Positions 1-8,089 of a DNA stretch of 64,000 bases are shown here, piece after piece. This DNA comes from Brasilonema sp. CT11. Lineage in GTDB: Bacteria; Cyanobacteriota; Cyanobacteriia; Cyanobacteriales; Nostocaceae. The DNA lies in contig NZ_JABXYX010000007.1 in assembly GCF_017982655.1 (NCBI RefSeq), positions 60,549 through 124,548 of the forward strand, in the 5' to 3' direction. The notes under the pieces were generated by a model, which was not told where the DNA came from, did not search any database, and worked only from the letters and a program-made list of their open reading frames with translations. Positions within the stretch are counted from its first letter, which is position 1; every line of letters begins with the position of its first letter. A program made the position numbers and the translations under genes.

Positions 1-1797
1 TCAACCCGTGGAACTTTTGAGCAACCTCTGATCCGAGGCTTTGATGCTTCACTTGATATCCTGAGAAACGGGTTGAAAGACACGAGTAATCAATTTCAGG
101 GTTTTGATACGGCTGGTCTCGAACGAGTTGAAGTGCTCAAAGGACCTGCCTCTGTTCTCTACGGTCAGGGTTCATTGGGAGGAGTAATTAATTATGTCAC
201 CAAACAACCTCTGAGCGAACCTTACTACGCGGTGGAAGCCTCTCTTGGCAGCTTCAACTTCTATCGCGGTGCAATAGACTTGAGTGGTCCACTCAATCCC
301 AGCAAGACGGTGTTGTATCGTCTCAACCTCGCGGGTCAGACAACCGAAAGTTTCCTGGATTTCTACGAACAACAGAAATACTTTGTAGCACCTGTTGTTT
401 CCTGGCAAATCAGCGATCGCACTAAGGTTGCTTTTTCCGGCGAATATCAGGTTCGACCCCAAAAGTTTGGTCAGATTGGTATTCCCGCTCTTGGGAGTGT
501 TCTACCCAATCCGAATGGAACAATCCCGCGCAATCGTAACATATCGGAGCCATATGCTACAGTCGATACAAGTGCCCTCCGCCTTGGTTACGATCTTGAA
601 CATCGTTTTAGCTCTAACTGGCAGCTACGCAATGCTTTTGGATTTACATCGTTTCAACGATACAAAGTTTGGGTGTTTAGCACGGCATTAGAGGACGATA
701 AACGTACTTTAGATAGAAACTACCAAGGAGGTAATGATGACCTGAGATCCTATAATCTTGACACTTATGTGGTAGGTAAATTTGCCACAGGCAGCATTGG
801 GCATCAACTTGTTACAGGTGTTAATTTCATCAAGTTTAGTAGTGATGCCAACAATACTTTCCGCCCAATTGCAGCCCTTGATCTGTTTAACCCAGTATAC
901 GGTACTCAGCCAGGTCCGATTAATCGCAGGGCTAAACCTTTCTCCTCATCAGATGCATTGGGCATTTATGTTCAAGATCAGGTCACACTGACTTCTAATC
1001 TGAAATTGCTATTGGGTTTGCGATTTGATACCTTCAACCAGAGCACAGGGAATCGGTTTAACAATACCGAAGAAAAGCTTTCTGACGATGCCTTTAGTCC
1101 CCGTGTCGGGATTGTCTATCAGCCCATAGAGCCAATTTCGCTGTATGCTAACTACAGTCGTTCCTTTACTCCAAACACTGGAACTGCTTTTGACGACAGT
1201 GCATTTCAACCAGAGCGCGGAACTTCCTATGAAGTTGGGATTAAAGGAGATATCAGCAATAGACTTTCTGCGACATTTGCCTACTACGATTTGACACGTT
1301 CCAATGTCCTGACCTCTGACCCACAGAATCCTGGCTATTCCATCCAAACCGGGGAGCAAGGCAGTAAGGGGGTTGAACTCAGTCTTGCTGGTGAAATCTT
1401 ACCCGGATGGAACATTATTGCAGGTTATGCTTACACGGATGCAACAATTACTAAAGATAATGATTTAGCAGTTGGCAACTTGCTGGATAATGTGCCCAAA
1501 CATAGGTTTAATTTATGGACAAAGTACGAAATTCAATCTGGTCGCTTCAAAGGTTTGGGCTTTGGCTTGGGGTTATTCTATGTTGGAGAACGCCAAGGAG
1601 ACTTGGAGAATACCTTCACTTTGCCTAGTTATTTCCTGACTGAGGCGGCTATCTTCTATAAGCAAGACAGATTCCGGGCAGCAGTTAACTTCAAGAATTT
1701 GTTTGACGTTGACTATTTTGAATCTGCTTTGAACCGGAATAATCTTTTTTATGGCGATCCGTTTACGGTGCAGGGCACGATTTCTTGGGAGTTTTGA
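1..1797 (+). CDS. TonB-dependent (siderophore-type) outer-membrane receptor, 5' end outside window
   Basis: The frame is open from base 1 to the TGA at 1795-1797 (598 codons), so the start lies upstream of the window. The TTG at 73 is internal and not the start. The product imports an iron chelate or similar ligand across the outer membrane using TonB energy. The visible part starts late in the plug domain (IRGFDASLDILRNG, then ERVEVLKGPASVLYGQ, which is typical of FhuA-like receptors) and runs through a beta barrel with many alternating aromatic strands. It ends in Phe, the usual outer-membrane protein C-terminus. It closely resembles the second receptor at 30014-32737 in the plug/barrel join (GPASVLYGQ, NYVTKQPLS, GSFxFYRG). 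Receptor class is firm; the ligand cannot be told. Confidence 0.93.
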   Translation, partial: STRGTFEQPLIRGFDASLDILRNGLKDTSNQFQGFDTAGLERVEVLKGPASVLYGQGSLGGVINYVTKQPLSEPYYAVEASLGSFNFYRGAIDLSGPLNPSKTVLYRLNLAGQTTESFLDFYEQQKYFVAPVVSWQISDRTKVAFSGEYQVRPQKFGQIGIPALGSVLPNPNGTIPRNRNISEPYATVDTSALRLGYDLEHRFSSNWQLRNAFGFTSFQRYKVWVFSTALEDDKRTLDRNYQGGNDDLRSYNLDTYVVGKFATGSIGHQLVTGVNFIKFSSDANNTFRPIAALDLFNPVYGTQPGPINRRAKPFSSSDALGIYVQDQVTLTSNLKLLLGLRFDTFNQSTGNRFNNTEEKLSDDAFSPRVGIVYQPIEPISLYANYSRSFTPNTGTAFDDSAFQPERGTSYEVGIKGDISNRLSATFAYYDLTRSNVLTSDPQNPGYSIQTGEQGSKGVELSLAGEILPGWNIIAGYAYTDATITKDNDLAVGNLLDNVPKHRFNLWTKYEIQSGRFKGLGFGLGLFYVGERQGDLENTFTLPSYFLTEAAIFYKQDRFRAAVNFKNLFDVDYFESALNRNNLFYGDPFTVQGTISWEF

Positions 1798-2062
1798 TCC
1801 CCCATTATCCTCCTGTGTCCTTTGGACAGGCTGCGCCAACAAAAGGGGGGACTTTGGAAACTTCCGGCTTCTCCCTTACTTGCTTGTCTTTTCGACAACC
1901 AAATATTTTGTCAATATCATTTGCGATCAATCGTTGGGCAGAAGTGATGGAAGAATAACCATTTCGACGCAACACATTTAAGGCGATCGCTCTTTTGGGA
2001 CACTACACCCAGGACAATCGTGTGTAAATGAAACGATCAAGGGCAAGCAACAAACCCATTAT

Positions 2063-2587
2063 TCATATATCTGCTCTATTTACATGCGTTTGCCCTGGTG
2101 CAAGATCTGAGCTTATCAATTCTCGCAATTGGCTAAGCACAGCAGTTGCATGATTCTTGGCTTTCACCTTTTCCCAAGTGTAAGCGATTGTTTGCTCAGG
2201 TGCGATGAGGAAAGTTGAACGCTCTACACCCATGTACTCTTTACCCATAAACTTTTTCAATTGCCATACTCCGTAAGCTTCAGCTAACTGATGCTCTGGG
2301 TCACTTAATAAAGTTATTGATAAGTTATGCTTATTAATAAATTTGCAATGAGATTTTTGTGAATCTGGACTGACACCCAAGATTTTCGCTCCTAATTTAC
2401 TAAAGTCTTGAGATAACTCGCTAAAATCTTTAGCTTCAGTGGTACAACCAGGAGTGTCATCTTTGGGGTAGAAATAAAGAACAACCCACTGACCAGAGAA
2501 ATCACCTAGACTAAGTTGATTACCGTCTTGATCTATCGCAAAGAAATCAGGAGGTTTTTGCCCCTGTTGAGGTATGTTGTTCACCAT
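2063..2587 (-). CDS. bcp: Peroxiredoxin, BCP/PrxQ type
   Basis: A thiol peroxidase of 174 aa that reduces hydrogen peroxide and organic peroxides. The thioredoxin-like fold and the peroxidatic motif DDTPGCTTE place the peroxidatic Cys at residue 48. In many BCP proteins the resolving Cys lies five residues later; here that place is Lys53 (TTEAKDF), and the only other Cys is C81. It may therefore work as a 1-Cys enzyme or use C81. The last residues (LAPGQTHVNRADI) look unlike the family end, and their DNA contains a 19-bp dispersed repeat (2093-2111), so the native C-terminus was probably replaced after a repeat insertion. Start ATG at 2587. It stands alone and is not clearly in an operon. Confidence 0.92.
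   Translation of the reverse strand: MVNNIPQQGQKPPDFFAIDQDGNQLSLGDFSGQWVVLYFYPKDDTPGCTTEAKDFSELSQDFSKLGAKILGVSPDSQKSHCKFINKHNLSITLLSDPEHQLAEAYGVWQLKKFMGKEYMGVERSTFLIAPEQTIAYTWEKVKAKNHATAVLSQLRELISSDLAPGQTHVNRADI
2093..2111. repeat. 19-bp dispersed repeat inside the peroxiredoxin 3' end
   Basis: CCCTGGTGCAAGATCTGAG is the exact reverse complement of 52591-52609. The shorter core CAGATCTTGCACC recurs around 61480-61492 and in degenerate form near 61581, 61692 and 61770. It marks a mobile or recombinogenic short repeat family in this genome. Confidence 0.75.
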
Positions 2588-2623
2588 ACAATTGTCTAGA
2601 TAATATCTTTAACAGAATACTAG

Positions 2624-2652
2624 AAACTCGGTTTCTTTGAGAAACCGAGTTT
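2624..2652. terminator. Perfect 12-bp hairpin between two minus-strand genes
   Basis: AAACTCGGTTTC, a 5-nt loop (TTTGA), then GAAACCGAGTTT followed by TT. It lies downstream of the 2680-3186 gene (minus strand) and upstream of the peroxiredoxin. It could end transcription, but the T-run is weak on the minus strand. The sequence belongs to the AAACCGGGTTTCT-like palindromes seen again at 7949-8018 and 52612-52679, so it may equally be a dispersed repeat. Confidence 0.6.
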
Positions 2653-2679
2653 TTCTGTTGCTATTATCTTACTTTTTGA

Positions 2680-3186
2680 TTATTTCAAAGTGAGTTTTTC
2701 ATTTTCACCGACACTGGGTTTCTCACCTGTGGCGATCGCCTTAACCAGTCCAATTGTGTGCGCGACAAAACTTGAAGGAGCATCCCAATACTCAGCCTTT
2801 TCTACACTAACTTTGAGCAAAGCAATATCAGGTTCATCTAGTTCCTTGGGAAACCAAGCTTTTAGTTGTGGTTTCCACAGCTGCTGTAGTTTGTTGCGAT
2901 CGCGTACCAATTGAGCTGAACCCGACACTGAAACGTAACTCTGCTTTTGTGGATCAGAAAAACTGACGTTGACTCGCTCTTGCTGCTCAATTTCTGTTAC
3001 CTTATGAGAACTGGCGTAGGTAAAGAACCAAAGATCGCCATCAGGTTCGATTTCTGAGTTAATTGACATCGGACGACTGCGCAAAGTCCCGTCTTCATCT
3101 ACTGTAGTCAGCATTCCAATGTCAATATCTTTAATCAGTTCACGTAGCTTCTTAATTTGTTCGTTACGGTTTTCGGAATCTGTCAT
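2680..3186 (-). CDS. Pyridoxamine 5'-phosphate oxidase-related flavin-binding protein (general stress protein 26 type)
   Basis: 168 aa, split-barrel flavin-binding fold. The family signature is seen in IGMLTTVDEDGTLRSRPM near residues 24-41, then DGDLWFFT and VNVSFSDPQKQSYVSVSG. Relatives are small cytosolic FMN- or F420-binding proteins linked to stress; the substrate is unknown. The region KAEYWDAPSS is typical of the GSP26 subgroup. Start ATG at 3186. It is followed on the same strand by a hairpin at 2624-2652 and then the peroxiredoxin, so a loose redox-stress pair is possible. Confidence 0.85.
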   Translation of the reverse strand: MTDSENRNEQIKKLRELIKDIDIGMLTTVDEDGTLRSRPMSINSEIEPDGDLWFFTYASSHKVTEIEQQERVNVSFSDPQKQSYVSVSGSAQLVRDRNKLQQLWKPQLKAWFPKELDEPDIALLKVSVEKAEYWDAPSSFVAHTIGLVKAIATGEKPSVGENEKLTLK

Positions 3187-3365
3187 TTTTCCTACTCTTG
3201 TCTGTACTATCTAGTTTGAATATGAGCACTTTACTGCAAGTCTTTTCTTCGCACACTAAAGCTCTCTTATAGTGTTAGCGCTTGCATACAACAGTGACTT
3301 GAGTCCAAAGGTGGAGTTTAGCCACCAGAAGAGGTACGTAAATGGAGGTAAATGAACAAAAAAAG

Positions 3366-3827
3366 CTATTCTTGATACTTCATAAACACAACAGGAACTT
3401 TTATCAACCTCTTTGCTAATTGAGACAATCCAAACTTGCGTTTGAGAGATCGTGGTAACTCCTCAAAGGAAATTGCCACAAAGCCAAAGCGACTGTAAAA
3501 CTGCGCCAGTTTCTCACCTAGACACTCTAAATAAAGTGGTTGAGTCGCCTGGGTAATCAAATGCTGTGTCAGAAAACTCCCCAAACCTCGACTTCTCCAA
3601 GCTGGTAAGACAACCAAACTACCGAGTTCTTGGGCACCAGAGAAGTTACGTAATTGTCCGCAAGCGATTAATTGCTTGTTACATTCTATTACCCAGAATT
3701 GCTGCGATCGTATTTGGGTAGGGTCAAGTATTGCCCCTAGTACCAACAACCGAATAGACCAGATATCCTCAGATGTTGCGCTGCGAAGGGTACACTCAGT
3801 TGGCAAGGACACATTGTTCTGTTTCAT
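3366..3827 (-). CDS. GNAT family N-acetyltransferase
   Basis: 153 aa. The acetyl-CoA binding motif A is visible as VVLPAWRSRGLGSFL around residues 72-86, preceded by the beta strand ELGSLVVL and followed by LYLECLGEKLAQFYSRFGF, the usual motif B region. Small GNATs transfer an acetyl group to an amine; the acceptor cannot be named. Start ATG at 3827. The tnpB transposon right end (hairpin 3853-3874) lies only about 25 bp upstream of the start, so the native promoter has probably been displaced by the insertion. Confidence 0.85.
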   Translation of the reverse strand: MKQNNVSLPTECTLRSATSEDIWSIRLLVLGAILDPTQIRSQQFWVIECNKQLIACGQLRNFSGAQELGSLVVLPAWRSRGLGSFLTQHLITQATQPLYLECLGEKLAQFYSRFGFVAISFEELPRSLKRKFGLSQLAKRLIKVPVVFMKYQE

Positions 3828-3852
3828 AGTTTTTCTTGATTAATTTGACACT

Positions 3853-3874
3853 CCCCACGGCTAGAAGCCGGGGG
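3853..3874 (-). ncRNA. Right-end hairpin of the tnpB element; 3' end of a possible omega (reRNA) guide RNA
   Basis: CCCC-A-CGGCT / AGCCG-GGGG forms a 9-bp stem with one bulged A. This is the usual right-end fold of cyanobacterial IS200/IS605 elements. In intact TnpB systems an RNA covering the tnpB 3' end and right end ends in a guide read from the flank; here the flank would be the bases below about 3850, next to the GNAT start. That an RNA is still made is inference. Confidence 0.45.
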
Positions 3875-3883
3875 ATTCTAGCT

Positions 3884-4066
3884 TCACTGTCGTTGCTTGC
3901 CTTTGCAGGTCTTGCGACCAACAGAGGTAGAGGCTACAACTCCACTAGCGTTAGTTTGGGGATGCCCTCCCCTACCGTTTGCACGATCTAAAATCACTTT
4001 GGCAGCATTCACATCGCGGTGTTCGACATAACCGCAGTGTGGACAGGAATGAGTACGGGTTGTCAA
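3884..4066 (-). pseudogene. tnpB: tnpB C-terminal fragment (zinc ribbon and third RuvC motif)
   Basis: The frame reads TTRTHSCPHCGYVEHRDVNA, then AKVIL, before a tail ending at 3884. This is the end of TnpB: the second CxxC of the zinc ribbon and the final RuvC motif (D-x-N-A-A). The first CxxC and the RuvC glutamate motif are missing and do not occur between here and the N-terminal fragment. The junction with intron sequence is near 4064-4070. The nominal ATG at 4066 is chance. Confidence 0.85.
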
Positions 4067-5330
4067 TTAATTTATTAGTTGACTCTCGTTTTAAGCTGGC
4101 TTCTTTGTTAAAAACTTTCCACGTTCTGATTCTTAGATGCCAAAGTGAGAACCTTGCTCCATCCATTTTGCAGTACTTGTGGTAGTTTCTCCATCCTCTA
4201 ATTATTGGTGCTAGCTTTTCGGCTTTCACCTTAGAACCATAGTTTGAGCAGTTGACGATGGTTTTTACCTTCTGACGAAATTTTTTGAAATTATCCACTG
4301 AGGGAGTTGTTCTAAATTTTCCGTTACTTTGCACTTTGAAATGCCAGCCAAGGAAGTCAAATCCATCTGTCGCTGCGGTGACTTTTGTCTTTTTCTCACT
4401 TATTCTCATTCCTCTAGCTGCAAGAAATTCGTTGATTTTCTCAAGAACTATTTTTTCATCGTCCTGTTTTCTGAGGATTATTATCATGTCATCCGCATAT
4501 CGGATGGACGGTTCAATAATGTCTCGTTTTGGAGTTTTCGCAGTCACTCTTCTCCCCACTTTTGCGTGGTATTGATGAATGCTTTCTATTCCGTTAAGAG
4601 CGATGTTAGCTAAAAGTGGACTTACGACTCCACCTTGTGGTGTACCTTGTTCTGGGAATTCAGGGTTTATTCCGGCTTTGAGGCATCGGAAGATTCCAGT
4701 TTTTATGCTCTTTGGAGCAATTAGGTTGTCCATTATGGTGACGTGGCTTATCCTGTCAAAGCATTTTTCGATATCAAGTTCTATGACTCGCTTATCTATT
4801 CCATTGCTATTTGAGTTAAGGTTTAGAAACAGGGCTTTCTGTGCGTCGTGCGCTGACCGTCCTGGTCTAAATCCGTAACTGCGTGCGTGAAAAGTTGCTT
4901 CATGTGCTGGTTCTAATGCATATTTTGCTAGGCATTGCCATGCTCTGTCTGCAATAGTTGGAATTTTAAGCATCCTAGTTGTTCCATCCTTTTTTGGGAT
5001 AGGAATTTCTCGTAAGCCCTGGTGTTTCCAGTTATTACCTGATACTTTTAGCAGTTCTTCAAGTTCAAATCGTTGTTTAGGAGACAACGATTTTTTTCCA
5101 TCAATACCTGCCGTTTTTTTCCCAGCGTTTAGCTGTGTTACTTGACGAATCGCCAAAAATCTAGCCGCTTTGGATTTCAGAATCAGTTTCTGTAAGGACT
5201 TGGCTTTCCGCATGTCTCCTGCATTAACTGTTTTCCATAATCTTCTTTGTAGGCGGAACAACTCTTTGCGGAATTTCTTCCACGGCAGGTTCTTCCAAGA
5301 TTCACTGATATTGCTATCGTGTCTAATCAT
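3972..5330 (-). CDS. ltrA: Group II intron reverse transcriptase/maturase, C-terminally truncated
   Basis: The start ATG at 5330 has a GGAG ribosome site about 9 nt upstream; an in-frame TTG at 5396 would add 22 unlikely residues. The 452-aa product has RT blocks including GIDG, IPIPKKDGTTR, YGFRPGRSAHDA, the GTPQGGVVSPLLANI block and the catalytic YADD at about residue 280. The maturase X domain follows (FLGWHF, IRGWRNYHKYC, IRTWKVFNKEA). After TNKLI the family sequence stops; the last 30 residues (from DNPYSF) are the tnpB C-terminal region read in another frame. The HNH endonuclease domain is therefore deleted, along with intron 3' structure. The protein could still be made but mobility is unlikely. 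Confidence 0.93.
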   Translation of the reverse strand: MIRHDSNISESWKNLPWKKFRKELFRLQRRLWKTVNAGDMRKAKSLQKLILKSKAARFLAIRQVTQLNAGKKTAGIDGKKSLSPKQRFELEELLKVSGNNWKHQGLREIPIPKKDGTTRMLKIPTIADRAWQCLAKYALEPAHEATFHARSYGFRPGRSAHDAQKALFLNLNSNSNGIDKRVIELDIEKCFDRISHVTIMDNLIAPKSIKTGIFRCLKAGINPEFPEQGTPQGGVVSPLLANIALNGIESIHQYHAKVGRRVTAKTPKRDIIEPSIRYADDMIIILRKQDDEKIVLEKINEFLAARGMRISEKKTKVTAATDGFDFLGWHFKVQSNGKFRTTPSVDNFKKFRQKVKTIVNCSNYGSKVKAEKLAPIIRGWRNYHKYCKMDGARFSLWHLRIRTWKVFNKEASLKRESTNKLIDNPYSFLSTLRLCRTPRCECCQSDFRSCKR

Positions 5331-5868
5331 GCTCGTACTCCAATAATTATGTTCTGAATACCTTGCAGCAGTTACGCCGCATCCTACCCGAATCAAAAGA
5401 TTTCCGTCTCTCGTCTGACCTACTTGAGTTTCGACCTGCTCAAGACTCTTGGTTCGTTTTTATTCGTTCCCTCAGTTGATTGATTGTCCTCTTAGGTAGT
5501 GCCAATCTAACTATCAGACCCCCAGGTTCTTACCGCTACTATGCTAATCGTGCGGCGGGGATTAGCTCTGATGAAGTCGGGTTCTAAGGATATGTCCCGC
5601 TCATGAATAAGTTATTTTTCTAGGCATCTGTTTTACCGTAAGGACTCCTTTTTAGCGCCAGTGTCCACCCATAACAGTAGTCTGATTACGCCCTGTTCCC
5701 AGCTTCGCTCTACAAGTAACGAGCTTGTTCGGCGTGGGCAGATAAAGAGTCAAGCATGAACTTTGCTGGTAGGACTTGCACCTACATCTAACTGAGAGTT
5801 CAACTCAGGTGAGTTGGGATAAATATTTATGGACTGGTTACCAAGATTCTTCATCCAACGAATCGCAC
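4067..5868 (-). mobile_element. Group II intron, 3' end deleted, inserted in tnpB
   Basis: On the minus strand the intron begins at 5868 with GTGCGATTCG, matching the GUGYG 5' consensus, directly after the tnpB codons for RNEHA. The 540 nt before the maturase ATG at 5330 are noncoding and contain the paired motif GTAGGTGCAAGTCCTACC and other domain I-like repeats. The intron ends abruptly near 4067-4070 inside the maturase gene. I see no domain V-like hairpin or terminal AY before the tnpB zinc ribbon, so the ribozyme should be unable to splice. Confidence 0.82.
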
Positions 5869-6628
5869 TAGCATGTTCATTCCTTTGTCTTGTTACTCTT
5901 AAATGCTTGCGGGCATAAACACCACGCGCTTTTTTCCTGCCAGATGACCCTTTCGTTTTCTTGTAAATCTTGCGCTGTACGCGTTTAATATTTTTTTCGG
6001 CGTTACGTAGATATCGTGGGTTCTCTTCATGATTGCCGTTGCTGTCGGAATAGAAGTACTCCAAGCCAACGTCAATACCTATTTCAGATGTGGTTACTGG
6101 TGCTTTTGAGTGATTATCTACGCTGACACAGAACTGAACGTAGTAGCCGTCTGCACGGCACACAATCCGAACTCGCTTGATTAGCTCAACCGGGTAAGTG
6201 TGAATGTCCCATTTGCCCAATAATTTGAGTTCACCAATACCTTTTTTGTCTGAAAAAGTGATTCTACGCTTTGATGGGTGTAGTTTCCATCCCGATACTT
6301 TGTATTCAACCGAACGACTATGTTTTTTAAAGCGTGGATAACCCTTCTTTCCTGGCTTTTTGGCTTTGCAGTTATCAAAAAACCGCTTAATAGCGCGTTC
6401 CACGTTTTCCACAGACGCTTGACAAGCATGGCTGTTTAAGTCCTTAACAAATCCATACTCGGCTCGTAGTTGAGTGTTGTACTGGTACAATTGTTTCTTG
6501 CCGATGCCGTGATTGTCCATCCAGTATCTAAGGACTTTGTTTCGCACAAACTGACTTGTGCGAATAGCTTCATCTATTGCTTTAGCCTGGTTGGACTTAA
6601 CCACTGCTTTGTACTCCAGCACTAACAC
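5869..6628 (-). pseudogene. tnpB: tnpB N-terminal fragment
   Basis: GTG start at 6628 with an AGAGGTGA ribosome site. About 253 native residues: MLVLEYKAVVKSNQAKAIDE, the helical region, the beta barrel, and the RuvC-I motif EIGIDVGLEY with catalytic Asp at about residue 186, then the bridge region RKHLRVTRQRNEHA. The frame continues into intron sequence to 5750, giving a nonsense tail. About 100 residues that should follow (RuvC glutamate motif and first CxxC) are absent from the window. TnpB is an RNA-guided DNA nuclease; this one cannot be functional. Confidence 0.88.
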
Positions 6629-6687
6629 TATTGAATCACCTCTGTTTATTTGTTAGTGTTCATTTAGTATATACGGCATATCTAAAA

Positions 6688-6879
6688 ATGACAACCAAAA
6701 AACGGTTAAGAGATGTACCAATTTTGCACGACGAGGTAAAAGCCAAAAGAACTGTGGTACTTACCCCTACGGCTTGGGAAAATATCAAGAATGTAGCAAA
6801 ATCTCGTGATATAAGCGCGAGTGAACTGATAGAAGAATTTGGACGGGGATTAAAATCCCCTACGGGCTTATCCCCATAA
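6688..6879 (+). CDS. Small ribbon-helix-helix-like protein divergent from tnpB
   Basis: 63 aa from the ATG at 6688; the TTG at 6631 would overlap the tnpB leader. The core VVLTPTAWENIKNVAKSRDI followed by SASELIEEFGRGL has the strand-helix-turn-helix pattern of CopG/Arc-type DNA-binding proteins. From memory, similar short genes often stand head-to-head with tnpB in cyanobacteria and may regulate it, so it could be part of the element. A hairpin follows at 6864-6901, overlapping the last codons. Function is inferred only from the fold pattern. Confidence 0.6.
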   Translation: MTTKKRLRDVPILHDEVKAKRTVVLTPTAWENIKNVAKSRDISASELIEEFGRGLKSPTGLSP

Positions 6880-6901
6880 ATAGAATTTAGGGGATAAGCC
6901 C
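6864..6901 (+). terminator. 12-bp hairpin at the end of the small RHH-like gene
   Basis: GGGCTTATCCCC (6864-6875) pairs with GGGGATAAGCCC (6890-6901) around a 14-nt loop. A second palindrome, GGGGATTAAAATCCCC, lies just before it inside the gene. No long T-run follows, so it may be a transposon-end structure instead of a terminator. Confidence 0.5.
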
Positions 6902-7013
6902 TTCGACTTTCGGTCAAAAAACCACGCAGGACTCGTGGAAAACCGATGACTTTCCCAAGATTGTGATTGACGACATTTCTAGGATAGAAGTATGGTAAGG
7001 TATTGTTATAAAG

Positions 7014-7165
7014 TCGGTTCTAATGGGGGTCAGCCATTAGAGGTAACGGGGAAAGTCCGGTGTAAATCCGGCGCTGTCCCGCAACTGTAAAGGAGATAAG
7101 TATCTCTCAGCCAGGATGCCCGCCGAAGTTAACTTGTTAGTTCTGCACGTCTGCGAGGTACAGAT
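7014..7165 (+). promoter_or_regulatory. Cobalamin (AdoCbl) riboswitch 1
   Basis: The conserved core is clear: GCCATTAGAGGTAACGGGGA, AAGTCCGGTGTAAATCCGGC, GCTGTCCCGCAACTGTAA, and the B12 box CAGCCAGGATGCCCGCC (about 7108-7124), closing with CTGCGAGGTACAGATG. It lies about 310 nt before the DUF1636 gene and can control DUF1636, metE and DUF4346 as one unit. Cobalamin binding normally shuts off the downstream genes, which fits B12-independent metE. Confidence 0.96.
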
Positions 7166-7478
7166 GAACAATCCCATGAATGTTTTTACAAATTTATACA
7201 ACCTGCCAGCTTCACGTTCTCATAGTGGCACAGATGCGTTCAAGATGATGTCTTGCTACAAAAGGCACGGATATACGATTAGTTGACGGTAAAAATTACG
7301 ACTCTAGGTATAGCTCTCATTCGTACTAGTTTTTTCTAGGCGTAAATGTTTAGAGCTGTTCTTGATAGTTAAGAATATTTGGCAATAGTTTTCACACAGT
7401 CAGCAAGGCTGGACTTTGGTGTTGGCAACACTGTGTGAGATTTGCGGTTTGAACTTCCTCCCATACACTTCAAAATCA

Positions 7479-7904
7479 ATGATCAACAAACAACATACTT
7501 TATTTGTTTGCAGGACTTGTGCTAGCACCTGGCAAGACGGCAAGCGAGTTGGTGAAAGTGGTGGTCAACAACTACTACAGCAGCTTCAGGAACTTGGGCA
7601 AAACTGGGAATTGCGAAATAATTTCCCAATTCAGGGAGTTGAATGCATGAGTGCTTGTAATCGCTCTTGTGTCATTGCCTTTGCTGCCCAAGATAAATTA
7701 ACCTATCTCTTTGGCGATTTGCCAGTTGACAGTAGCGCCGAAGCCATTCTGCAATGTGCCAGTCAATACTACGCTAAACCCGATGGTTCACTGCCTTGGT
7801 CAGAACGACCCCAAGCACTGAAAAAGGGTATTTTGGCAAAGATTCCGCCACTTAATAAGTGGGCCAAATTAAACCTAACTTGTTGTTCATTGAGGACTGA
7901 CTAA
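7479..7904 (+). CDS. DUF1636 metal-binding protein (COG5469)
   Basis: 141 aa from ATG 7479; the earlier in-frame TTG at 7416 lies in the riboswitch leader and is less likely. The protein has the DUF1636 pattern: N-terminal VCRTCAS (CxxC), then ECMSACNRSCVIAF with three Cys in a short stretch, and later AILQCASQYY and LPWSERPQALKKG. The Cys layout suggests a metal or [2Fe-2S] site. The family is known to sit in cobalt/cobalamin regulons and its role is undefined. It is the first gene after riboswitch 1. Residues just upstream of the chosen start (ICGLNF) have a counterpart in the leader of the CobW gene at 35385-35450. Confidence 0.85.
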   Translation: MINKQHTLFVCRTCASTWQDGKRVGESGGQQLLQQLQELGQNWELRNNFPIQGVECMSACNRSCVIAFAAQDKLTYLFGDLPVDSSAEAILQCASQYYAKPDGSLPWSERPQALKKGILAKIPPLNKWAKLNLTCCSLRTD

Positions 7905-7924
7905 AAGTTCTCAGTTCCCAATCC

Positions 7925-8052
7925 CTACAGCGCCGGTACATTAATCCCAAAAACCCGGTAAGTTTATCGTTGAGCATACGAAATCTCAAGTTTTCCGACA
8001 GAGAGAAACCGGGTTTTTTGCCTCCTTTTTGACTACTGTACCGGCGCTGTAG
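7925..8052. repeat. 128-bp MITE-like element with 16-bp perfect terminal inverted repeats
   Basis: CTACAGCGCCGGTACA (7925-7940) is the exact reverse complement of TGTACCGGCGCTGTAG (8037-8052). Nested within it, AAAAACCCGG (7949-7958) pairs with CCGGGTTTTT (8009-8018). It fills the gap between DUF1636 and metE, where it could act as an attenuating or RNA-stabilising hairpin. Confidence 0.75.
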
Positions 8053-8089
8053 TACCCAAATCATTAGTTTTCATTCATAAGAGAAACTC

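Larger units (their letters stand above)
3845..6660 (-). mobile_element. tnpB-only IS200/IS605-type (IS1341-like) transposon remnant carrying a group II intron
   Basis: The N-terminal tnpB part (5869-6628) and the C-terminal tnpB part (3884-4066) are in the same orientation and separated by a group II intron with its reverse transcriptase. The right end shows the usual hairpin at 3853-3874 just after the tnpB stop. No tnpA is present, so the element would need helper transposase. The outer limits are approximate: the right end is near 3845 and the left end lies somewhere upstream of the tnpB start. The element is inactive as it stands, because tnpB is split and lacks its middle and the intron lacks its 3' part. 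Confidence 0.8.
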
